Positions 8,513 through 15,965 of a stretch of DNA of 64,000 nt are shown one piece after another. The notes under the pieces were generated by a model. That model did no database searches. It saw only the letters and a list, made by a program, of their open reading frames with translations, and had not been told where the DNA came from. Source of the stretch: Rheinheimera texasensis DSM 17496 (lineage in GTDB: Bacteria; Pseudomonadota; Gammaproteobacteria; Enterobacterales; Alteromonadaceae); the NCBI RefSeq assembly GCF_000711985.1, contig NZ_JONU01000015.1:1-64000 (forward strand), given 5' to 3'. Within the stretch, counting starts at the first letter, position 1. Each line of letters starts with the position of its first letter. Position numbers and translations under genes: made by a program.

Positions 8513-9486
8513 GTGTGATTAACCAGATGCTGCGCGATTTAGACAAACGCCAGGCGGCAGATCCGGCGCTGCTGCGCACACCGGCGCTGACCGTCGCAAA
8601 AAAGCGGCACTGGTACTGGGCGCTATTGTTGTTACCGGCCTTGTGGTTAGGTGTTGAAATTGGTCAGCTGAAGCTGGAACCGGTCTCAGCTCCAGAGGTT
8701 GTGTCCGCAAAGCCGCAAGCTGAACCAGATGCAGCGGCTGCGAGCCTCAGCTCCGGGATTGCACCAGCAACGCCGGTCGCAGCCAGTCCAGAACCTGTCC
8801 TCATAGCAGCAGACAGCAATGAAGTCGCGCCTGCCGCTGAAACCCAAGTTCCGGCGCAATCAGCCAGCATGCCCCCGCAGCGCGAGGCTGTTTTGCCAAC
8901 AGTGCAACATTCACAAACTGCGGTGCAACAACTGCCAGAGCCTGCAGAGACTGAAATTGTCGCCGGATCTGATGCCGCTGCTGAGGCTTATGCGTTGGCA
9001 GACGCTGATGCAGCGTTTTTGGCAGAGCCTGAGCCAGTAACACAGCCTTCAGCGCCAATTGTCAAACCACAAATGACCATCTCCGCAGCAGATCCGCAGC
9101 GCGTAGCCCAGCAGCAACAGCGCGATTTGGTCGCGCTGCAATGGGCCAATATTCAGCAACTTGCCGGCATGCAGCAGTGGCAGGCTCTGTTAGACGCGCT
9201 GACGCCGGCCTTAGCGCAACAATATCCCCAGCAGGTTTTGGCGTTGGAAGCGCACGCTGCGCAACAAACCGGTCAGACCGCGCGGGCGCTGCAGGCCTAC
9301 GAGCGCTGGAGCCAGCTGGCGCCAGAGGATAGCCGGCCCTGGCTTGGGCTTGGCACAATGCTGGACCAGCGCGGCCAGTGGCCTGAAGCGCAACAGGCTT
9401 ATCAGCAGGCCTTGCAACTGGGCGGCTTGAGCCCGGCCAGCCGGCAATTTATTCAACAGCGTCTTGCCAGCGCTTCCGGACAATAA
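8509..9486 (+). CDS. mshN: MSHA biogenesis protein MshN (TPR protein)
   Basis: This 325-residue protein starts MSVINQMLRDLDKRQ, a typical ExeB/MshN opening, followed by one membrane span (about 35-52), a long Ala/Pro/Glu-rich spacer (about 60-195) and C-terminal TPR-like helices (about 215-322). ATG 8509 overlaps the mshM stop as ATGA. Pairing of an ExeA-like ATPase with an ExeB-like TPR protein is the rule in secretin assembly. The spacer is low-complexity and would evolve quickly. Confidence 0.87.
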   Translation: MSVINQMLRDLDKRQAADPALLRTPALTVAKKRHWYWALLLLPALWLGVEIGQLKLEPVSAPEVVSAKPQAEPDAAAASLSSGIAPATPVAASPEPVLIAADSNEVAPAAETQVPAQSASMPPQREAVLPTVQHSQTAVQQLPEPAETEIVAGSDAAAEAYALADADAAFLAEPEPVTQPSAPIVKPQMTISAADPQRVAQQQQRDLVALQWANIQQLAGMQQWQALLDALTPALAQQYPQQVLALEAHAAQQTGQTARALQAYERWSQLAPEDSRPWLGLGTMLDQRGQWPEAQQAYQQALQLGGLSPASRQFIQQRLASASGQ

Positions 9487-9487
9487 T

Positions 9488-11212
9488 ATGCAAAGACCCC
9501 GTTTAAAAATGCGTCTGGGTGACCTGCTGGTGCATGAAGGCATCATCAGCGAACAGCAGCTTAGTAATGCCCTGGCGGCACAAAAACAAAATGGCCGCAA
9601 ACTCGGCGCTACCTTGATTGAGCTGGGTTACCTGACTGAAGACCAGTTGCTGCAATTCCTCTCGCAGCAGCTCAATGTGCAGTTTCTCGATATCGCACAG
9701 CGCCGCATCGAGCCACGTGTGGCGCAAATGCTGCCGGAAGTACATGCCCGCCGTTTGCGCGCTTTAGTGTTGGAAGACCGCGGTGATTCGGTGTTACTGG
9801 GCATGAGCGACCCGGCAGATTTATCCAGCCTGGATCAAATCGCGCCGCTGCTGGAGCCCAAGCAGATTGAAATCGCCGTGGTGCGTGAAAGTCAGCTGAT
9901 CGAAGCCTTTAACAACCTGTATCGCCGCACCCAGGAAATTCAGAGTTTTGCCCACCAGCTGCAGGAAGAATACGAAGAAACCGAAACTATCGACTTCGCC
10001 GCGCTCAGCACTGAAGGTGAGCAGGACAACACCATAGCGCGGCTGCTGCAGTCGTTGTTTGAAGACGCAGTGCAGGTGCGCGCCTCGGACATCCACATTG
10101 AGCCCGACGAAAAAGTGCTGCGCATCCGCCAGCGTGTCGACGGCGTGTTGCAGGAAAGTGTGTTGCAGGAAACCGGTATTGCGCCAGCGCTGGTGCTGCG
10201 GCTGAAATTAATGGCAAGTCTGGATATTTCGGAAAAACGCCTGCCGCAGGATGGCCGTTTTCAGATGAAAATCAAAGGCCGCACTATCGATGTGCGGATG
10301 TCGACGATGCCGGTGCAACACGGCGAATCTGTGGTGATGCGTCTGCTGGACCAAAGTGCCGGTTTACTCAGCCTGGAAGAAACCGGTATGCCGCCGGCGA
10401 TCGTCGCGCGCCTGCGTCGTATTATCCAGAGCCCGCATGGCATGGTGCTGGTCACGGGGCCAACCGGTTCCGGTAAAACCACCACGCTGTATGGCGTGTT
10501 GTCGGAGCTGAATCAACCCGGTGTCAAAATCATCACAGTAGAAGATCCGGTGGAATACCGCTTGCCGCGGATTAATCAGGTACAAATCAACCATAAAATC
10601 GGCCTCGATTTTGCCGGTGTGCTGCGAACCAGCTTACGCCAGGACCCGGATATTCTGATGGTCGGTGAGATGCGCGATCAGGAAACTGCGGAGATGGGTT
10701 TGCGCGGCGCTTTAACCGGTCACCTGGTGTTGTCGACCTTGCACACCAACGATGCTGTCACCAGTACGCTGCGGCTGATTGATATGGGCGCTGCGCCTTA
10801 TCTGGTGGCCAGTGCACTCAGGGCTATTCTGGCGCAGCGCCTGGTGCGCCGCGTGTGTCAGCATTGCAAACAACCTTATCAGCCGGATGAGCTTGAACAA
10901 ACCTGGCTGAAGCATTTCCGCGCGCCGGCCAGTCTGCAGTTCTGGCGCGGCCGAGGTTGTCAGTCCTGTAACTATTCCGGTTATAAAGGCCGGATTGGTG
11001 TGTTTGAGCTGCTGGTGCTGGATAAACCGCTCTCCGATGCGCTTCGGCGCAACGACACGGAAGAATTCGCCCGCATCGCGTATAGCTCTGTGAATTTCAG
11101 CACGCTCGGCACTATGGCGCTGGATTATGCGAAGCAAGGCATCACCAGCCTCGACGAAGTGATCCGGGTGTCGGAATATGTTGATCTAGACGCTATGGCG
11201 GGTAAAGCCTGA
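9488..11212 (+). CDS. mshE: MSHA pilus extension ATPase MshE with c-di-GMP-binding MshEN domain
   Basis: This 574-residue hexameric ATPase powers pilus extension. At its N-terminus two 24-residue MshEN motifs are visible, RLG...Q at 9-32 and KLG...Q at 38-61, separated by five residues, which is the spacing known for c-di-GMP-binding MshEN modules. The ATPase core has Walker A GPTGSGKTT, Walker B ILMVGEMRD and paired zinc-type cysteines CQHC and CQSC. ATG 9488 lies just after the mshN stop; ATG at residue 8 would also keep the first motif. It overlaps mshG as TGATG. Confidence 0.94.
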   Translation: MQRPRLKMRLGDLLVHEGIISEQQLSNALAAQKQNGRKLGATLIELGYLTEDQLLQFLSQQLNVQFLDIAQRRIEPRVAQMLPEVHARRLRALVLEDRGDSVLLGMSDPADLSSLDQIAPLLEPKQIEIAVVRESQLIEAFNNLYRRTQEIQSFAHQLQEEYEETETIDFAALSTEGEQDNTIARLLQSLFEDAVQVRASDIHIEPDEKVLRIRQRVDGVLQESVLQETGIAPALVLRLKLMASLDISEKRLPQDGRFQMKIKGRTIDVRMSTMPVQHGESVVMRLLDQSAGLLSLEETGMPPAIVARLRRIIQSPHGMVLVTGPTGSGKTTTLYGVLSELNQPGVKIITVEDPVEYRLPRINQVQINHKIGLDFAGVLRTSLRQDPDILMVGEMRDQETAEMGLRGALTGHLVLSTLHTNDAVTSTLRLIDMGAAPYLVASALRAILAQRLVRRVCQHCKQPYQPDELEQTWLKHFRAPASLQFWRGRGCQSCNYSGYKGRIGVFELLVLDKPLSDALRRNDTEEFARIAYSSVNFSTLGTMALDYAKQGITSLDEVIRVSEYVDLDAMAGKA

Positions 11213-12438
11213 TGGCCAGCTTTCGCTACAGCGCCCGCGATATGCAGGGCCGGTTGCAATCCGGTGAGATTGATGCGCCAAGCGAAAGTGCCGTGGCCGA
11301 CCAGCTACAACGCCGGCAACTGATCCCGCTGAATATCAGCGAAATCGCGCCAGAGCGGCAGTTAAAACTGGACCTGTCCGGCTGGTTTGGGCCTGTAGTG
11401 CGGCTGCCGGAGCTGATAGTGTTTGCCCGGCAAATGTATTCACTGATGAAAGCCGGTATTCCGATCATCCGCGCCATTCGTGGTCTGGCTGAAAGCACCA
11501 GCTCCAAAGCGCTGAACACAGTGTTGCTGGATTTGGCCGAGCAGCTGGAAAAAGGCCGCAGTTTGTCGGTAGCGATGGCCAGTCACCCGAAAATATTTAG
11601 CCGATTGATTGTCAGCATTGTGCATGTTGGCGAGAACACCGGCCGGCTTGATGACGCATTTGCCCAGCTGTCGGACTATTTTGAACAGGAAATGGAAACC
11701 CGCCGCCAGATTAAACAGGCGACGCGTTATCCGTCTTTTGTGCTGCTGGCGATTGTGGTGGCGATGGTGATCCTGAATATTTTTGTCATTCCGCAGTTTG
11801 CTGCGATGTTCGCCCGCTTTGACACTGAATTGCCCTGGACCACGCAGGTGCTGATTAATACCTCAGCGTTTTTCGTTAATTATTGGCCCTGGTTATTGCT
11901 GGGGTTGGCGGTTGCCGGCTTTTCGCTATACCGCTATCTGCAAACTGAAGACGGCCGCTATCGCTGGAGTCGTTACAAACTGCGGTTGCCGCTGATGGGC
12001 GACATTATCAATCGTGCCACGCTTGGCCGTTATGCCCGCAGTTTTGCCCTGATGCTGCGCGCCGGCGTGCCGCTGACCACTGCGCTCAGTCTGGTAGCGG
12101 AAGCGGTCGACAATGATTTTATGGCGGACAAAATCCGCGAGATGCGGCGCAATATCGAACGGGGCGAAAGCCTGGTGCGTGTATCGGCACAAAGCGGTTT
12201 GTTTACGCCGCTGGTGATGCAAATGCTGGCGGTCGGTGAAGAAACCGGCCAGATGGATGACATGTTGCAGGAAGTAGCATTGTTTTATGAACGGGAAGTC
12301 GCTTTTGATCTGAAGTCGCTGACAGCGAAAATCGAGCCTATTCTGATCACTGTGGTCGCGGTGATGGTACTGTTATTGGCCCTCGGGATCTTTACCCCAA
12401 TGTGGGACATGCTTAGTGCTTATCAAAAAGGCAACTGA
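11212..12438 (+). CDS. mshG: MSHA inner-membrane platform protein MshG (GspF/PilC)
   Basis: This 408-residue polytopic protein has two T2SSF domains (about 70-190 and 270-395), each with the repeated pattern FARQMYSLMKAGIP / YARSFALMLRAGVP. There are three membrane spans near 170-195, 220-240 and 375-398. It transmits MshE motion to pilin subunits. The next gene starts 86 bases later. That gap holds a small hairpin (GACAG/CTGTC) but no convincing terminator. The usual next gene, mshF, is not found. Confidence 0.93.
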   Translation: MASFRYSARDMQGRLQSGEIDAPSESAVADQLQRRQLIPLNISEIAPERQLKLDLSGWFGPVVRLPELIVFARQMYSLMKAGIPIIRAIRGLAESTSSKALNTVLLDLAEQLEKGRSLSVAMASHPKIFSRLIVSIVHVGENTGRLDDAFAQLSDYFEQEMETRRQIKQATRYPSFVLLAIVVAMVILNIFVIPQFAAMFARFDTELPWTTQVLINTSAFFVNYWPWLLLGLAVAGFSLYRYLQTEDGRYRWSRYKLRLPLMGDIINRATLGRYARSFALMLRAGVPLTTALSLVAEAVDNDFMADKIREMRRNIERGESLVRVSAQSGLFTPLVMQMLAVGEETGQMDDMLQEVALFYEREVAFDLKSLTAKIEPILITVVAVMVLLLALGIFTPMWDMLSAYQKGN

Positions 12439-12524
12439 GCCAGCTTGGCAATCGACAGAAAAGCTGTCATTAATTAGTGAACCAACAATTATAAATTATT
12501 GATTTAAGCCCCGGAGAACTGCTT

Positions 12525-13094
12525 ATGCGTACTATCTCAAGACAACAACAAGGCTTTACCTTAATCGAATTAGTCATTGTCATTATTATTTTAGGTTTGT
12601 TGGCCGCTACGGCGTTACCAAGATTCCTCAATGTCACTGAAAAAGCCGAAGACGTTTCAGTAGAGGGCATCGCCGGTGGTTTTGCCTCAGCCGTGGGGCT
12701 GGTGCGGGCTGGCTGGGAAATTGCCGGTCGGCCGAACAATAACGTCGCGACGAACCAAACCCGCGTGGAGTACGACAATGTATTTATTGGCGTGGATGGC
12801 ACTATCGGTTATCCGTCAGGTGACCCAGCCGCAGATACCCGTGCCACGGCAGTAGATGCCGCAGATTGTGTGTTCCTGTTTAACAATCTGTTCCAGCAAG
12901 CTGGTGCTGCGACTGTTGATGCTACTTTTGATACCACTGATGACTTCTTTGCCCGTGCCGCTAGCAACGTCTGTGAGTATCACCAGACTGCTGGTTTAGC
13001 CGCTGCGCCAGCAGCCGGCGTCGGTGCGACAAATGGCTTTACCTATAACCCAGCAAACGGTAACGTATTGTCTTTCCTGAATAAACCTAACTAA
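12525..13094 (+). CDS. mshB: MSHA pilin-like protein MshB
   Basis: This 189-residue type IV prepilin has a short positively charged leader ending in G, then FTLIELVIVIIILG with Glu5 of the mature protein, and a hydrophobic N-terminal helix. Mature length is about 179. It has a C-terminal cysteine pair (C in AADCVF and SNVCEY) that could close a D-loop. SD CCGGAGAA sits in the right place before ATG 12525. It lies just before the larger mshA-like gene with 12 bases between, as in other msh loci. MshB versus a second MshA-type pilin is decided only by position. Confidence 0.82.
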   Translation: MRTISRQQQGFTLIELVIVIIILGLLAATALPRFLNVTEKAEDVSVEGIAGGFASAVGLVRAGWEIAGRPNNNVATNQTRVEYDNVFIGVDGTIGYPSGDPAADTRATAVDAADCVFLFNNLFQQAGAATVDATFDTTDDFFARAASNVCEYHQTAGLAAAPAAGVGATNGFTYNPANGNVLSFLNKPN

Positions 13095-13106
13095 TCGAGT
13101 GATTTG

Positions 13107-13604
13107 ATGCAAAAGAGTAAAGGTTTTACCTTAGTTGAACTGGTGATTGTGATTGTGATCCTCGGCATTCTGGCTGTGACGGCCGCGCCGAAGTTTTTAA
13201 ACCTGAGTAGTGATGCCAAAATCAGCACTGTGAATGGCGTCAAAGGCGCATTGCAATCGGCTAATGCTGTGCTTTACAGCAAAGCTGTATTAGCTGGTGA
13301 GCAGAAGAAGGCATCAGGATCTGTTACTGTCGATGGTGTGGCTATTGCTCTGGTGAATGGTTACGTCGATGATGATGATGAAGAAGTTGGAAAAGTGTTG
13401 GATTTAGAGGGTGGTTTTACTGTCGCTCAAGCGACTGCCGGTACTTATACTTCAACACCATCGAATGTGACGGTCGCGGCAACTGATGTTGTTATCTATA
13501 CCGGTTCTGTTCCTACAACAACATCAGCTTGTATGTTGGTGTATACCGCAGCGGCGAGTAACACTGCAAAACCCACTTATCAGATAGTCAATAGTGGTTG
13601 TTAA
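13107..13604 (+). CDS. mshA: MSHA major pilin MshA
   Basis: This 165-residue type IV prepilin has leader MQKSKG, mature N-terminus FTLVELVIVIVILGILAV, and the MshA-type continuation APKFLNLSSDAK. Two cysteines near the C-terminus (SACMLV and VNSGC) would form the disulfide-bonded D-loop. A run of acidic residues (DDDDEE, about 92-97) is exposed in the globular part. ATG 13107 is preferred over the in-frame TTG just before it. It is followed seven bases later by mshC. This is the expected main subunit of the pilus. Confidence 0.87.
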   Translation: MQKSKGFTLVELVIVIVILGILAVTAAPKFLNLSSDAKISTVNGVKGALQSANAVLYSKAVLAGEQKKASGSVTVDGVAIALVNGYVDDDDEEVGKVLDLEGGFTVAQATAGTYTSTPSNVTVAATDVVIYTGSVPTTTSACMLVYTAAASNTAKPTYQIVNSGC

Positions 13605-13610
13605 GTTGGA

Positions 13611-14099
13611 ATGAAGCGAGTATTACCTTCAGCCGGTTTTACCCTGATAGAACTGCTGGTGGTGATCCTGCTGATAAGTATTCTGGCGGCTACGGCCGCC
13701 AGTCGTTTTTTTACTACTGACGACATCCAGCCGCAGCAACAACGCGATGCGGTGATTAATTTATTACGCCAGGTACAAATGCAAAGCATGCAGGACAGCA
13801 GCGGGGTATATAGCCGTTGCCCGACTGTGTTATTGCAAATGAACGTCGCCGGCATCGCCCGGCAAAATGCCTGCAATGCTTCCGCCAGTTTCACTGTGGA
13901 CAGCAGTGACCTTAGCCAAATCAGCACCAGCGGTAGCACCGTCAGCAGCAGCGCGGGCAGCTTGCCGCTGTATTTGCGTTTTGACAGCTGGGGCCGTCCT
14001 CGCAGCAGTTGCAGCAGCGGTTGCACCATTAGTTTTGCTGCTGGCGGTGCGACCAGTAGCCTCTGTATCGAAGCCAGTGGTTATATCGGGGCCTGCTAA
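13611..14099 (+). CDS. mshC: MSHA minor pilin MshC
   Basis: This 162-residue prepilin with leader MKRVLPSAG, then FTLIELLVVILLIS, is a GspH/FimT-like minor pilin. A Ser-rich C-terminal part contains several Cys residues (SSCSSGC). Minor pilins of the MshC/D/O/P group prime pilus assembly at the tip. The stop touches the ATG of mshD, so the genes are coupled. Confidence 0.85.
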   Translation: MKRVLPSAGFTLIELLVVILLISILAATAASRFFTTDDIQPQQQRDAVINLLRQVQMQSMQDSSGVYSRCPTVLLQMNVAGIARQNACNASASFTVDSSDLSQISTSGSTVSSSAGSLPLYLRFDSWGRPRSSCSSGCTISFAAGGATSSLCIEASGYIGAC

Positions 14100-14711
14100 A
14101 TGATCAAAAGCCCACGCCCTTTCCGCCGCTACAACAGCAATTTCCGCAATCAGCCCGCAGCCATGCTGCAGCGTGGTTTTACCCTGGTTGAACTGGTGAT
14201 CGGTATGGTGGTGCTGGCGATTGCGCTAACGCTGCTGACCGGCGTGTTGGCACCGCTGCACCGCGATTCTGGTGCTATCTGGTTGCAGGTACGCAGTGCT
14301 GAACTGGCGCAAAGCCTGCTTAGTGAAGTGATGGCACGCTCCTTTGATGAAAATTCCAGCCGCAGCGGCAGTCCGCTGCGCTGCGGTGAAACCGGTGCCG
14401 CCAGCTGTGCCGCCAGTATACCCGCCTGTCCGGTCAGCGGCATGTCTGCAGTGACCGAAGAAGCCAACCGGCAGGATTACGACGACGTTGATGATTTCCA
14501 TTGCCTGCGCGCTGATGCGGCGACTTTAACCGACTGGCTGGGCACCAGTCTGGCCAGCCGCTACGCCAATTATCAGCTGGCGATTAATGTCAGCTACGAC
14601 GGCGTTAACGCCGGCGCGGCCAGCAATAATCTGGTTAAACGCATCACGCTGAATATCACGGCGCCGGATGGCACAGTGCTGACGTTCAGCGCCTTAAAGG
14701 GCAATTGGTAA
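14100..14711 (+). CDS. mshD: MSHA minor pilin MshD
   Basis: This 203-residue minor prepilin has cleavage motif RG/FTLVELVIGMVVL. From ATG 14100 the leader would be about 26 residues, long for this class. ATG 14163 (MLQRG) would give the standard short leader but has no good SD. The globular part has cysteines CGET, SCAAS, ACPV and FHCL. The stop overlaps the mshO ATG by one base. Confidence 0.84.
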   Translation: MIKSPRPFRRYNSNFRNQPAAMLQRGFTLVELVIGMVVLAIALTLLTGVLAPLHRDSGAIWLQVRSAELAQSLLSEVMARSFDENSSRSGSPLRCGETGAASCAASIPACPVSGMSAVTEEANRQDYDDVDDFHCLRADAATLTDWLGTSLASRYANYQLAINVSYDGVNAGAASNNLVKRITLNITAPDGTVLTFSALKGNW

Positions 14712-15541
14712 TGCGCCGCCGTCCTGTCTTTACCCGCGGTTTCACTTTGGTGGAACTGGTCACAGTGATGGTGTTATTGGGCATCGCAGTGGTTGGCTTG
14801 TCGACGTTGCTCGGCAATATGTCCGGCATTTACCTGCAATCGGCGCAGCGCGAACAGTTGCTCGGGCAAAGTCGCTTTGTGCTGGAGCGGCTCAATCGCG
14901 AACTGCGTGATGCGGTGCCGAACAGCCTGCGCGTCAGCAACAGCGGCAGCTGGTCTTGTCTGGAGTTTGTGCCTTTTAGCGCCGTGGTGCGTTATCGCAC
15001 AATAGCGCTGCAGCCAGATACGCTGATGACGATGGACGTGGTCAGCCTTGATGCGACTTTTACTGCCGCCGCCGGACAGTGGCTATTGGTTTATCCGACC
15101 AGCCCGGCGGATATTTATGCTGCATCCAGCCAAAAAGTGCAGCTGCACAACACGCCACTGCTCAACGACAGCGATGGCAAAGCCGTGACTTACCGCTTGC
15201 AGCTGAGTCAGGCCTTTGGTTTTGGCACCGCATCGCCGGCGACTCGGGCTTATTTATTGAATAGCCCTGTCAGTTTTTGTGCGCTCGGCAATGAAATTCG
15301 CCGCTATGAAGGCTATGGGCTACAAAGCAGCCAGCCTGTGCCCGGCAGCGGTTTGAGCAATGGCGCGCTGATGGCGCGTCAAATCAGCAATAATTTAGCC
15401 AGCCAGCCGGTGTTTGAGCTGGCAGCGGATACGTTGACCCGCAATTCATTAGTGCAAATTCAGCTGGAGTTGACGTCGGAGCAAGACAGCGGCACCGTGC
15501 TCAGTTACAGCCATTTAGTGCAGGTGAGTAATGTCCCTTAA
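14711..15541 (+). CDS. mshO: MSHA minor pilin MshO
   Basis: This 276-residue prepilin with leader MRRRPVFTRG then FTLVELVTVMVLLG is GspJ/PilW-like in size. ATG 14711 overlaps the mshD stop (TAATG). It overlaps mshP by 11 bases. It would belong to the tip complex with MshC, D and P. Confidence 0.85.
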   Translation: MRRRPVFTRGFTLVELVTVMVLLGIAVVGLSTLLGNMSGIYLQSAQREQLLGQSRFVLERLNRELRDAVPNSLRVSNSGSWSCLEFVPFSAVVRYRTIALQPDTLMTMDVVSLDATFTAAAGQWLLVYPTSPADIYAASSQKVQLHNTPLLNDSDGKAVTYRLQLSQAFGFGTASPATRAYLLNSPVSFCALGNEIRRYEGYGLQSSQPVPGSGLSNGALMARQISNNLASQPVFELAADTLTRNSLVQIQLELTSEQDSGTVLSYSHLVQVSNVP

Positions 15542-15965
15542 GCTGCATCTTTTATCACCAAACGCAAAACGCCGCCGCCAGTCCGGCAGTGCACTGGTGA
15601 TCGCCGTTTTTGTGCTGTTATTCGGCAGCCTGATTTTGCTGGCGTTGGCACGGCTCAGTACTTCATCCGGTACCTCGCTGATTTATGAAGTACAGGGCCA
15701 GCGCAGTTATTGGCTGGCAAAATCGACATTGGAATTAGGGTTAGTGCAGCTGTTTCCACTCAATCAGACGGCGCAAAGCTGTGCGGCAGTGAATACCGCG
15801 GTACGTAACTGGAACAGCAACGATTGGGCCGGGTGCCAGAGCCAGCTGTCTTGCAGCGAAGACACCGTCGACAGCAAAAAATGGTTCCGTTTGGTCAGCA
15901 CTGCACAGTGTGGTGACGGCGACTTGCTGACCAGCCGGGTGCTGAGTGCGGAGGCCAGCGAATGA
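15531..15965 (+). CDS. mshP: MSHA biogenesis protein MshP (PilX-like)
   Basis: This 144-residue protein has a basic N-terminus (KRRRQSGS) and one hydrophobic helix (about 22-42, ALVIAVFVLLFGSLILLALA), without a canonical Glu5 prepilin motif. It resembles PilX/GspK-type tip components. Four cysteines follow (SCAAV, GCQS, LSCSED, AQCGDG). The start is inside the mshO 3' end, and the stop overlaps mshQ as ATGA. Confidence 0.84.
   Translation: MSLKLHLLSPNAKRRRQSGSALVIAVFVLLFGSLILLALARLSTSSGTSLIYEVQGQRSYWLAKSTLELGLVQLFPLNQTAQSCAAVNTAVRNWNSNDWAGCQSQLSCSEDTVDSKKWFRLVSTAQCGDGDLLTSRVLSAEASE

Noticed and set aside
12439-12524. Terminator or promoter between mshG and mshB
   Set aside because: The small hairpin GACAG/CTGTC has no T-run and the best promoter-like pair (TTGGCA, 17 bases, CATTAA) is too weak; co-transcription remains as likely.
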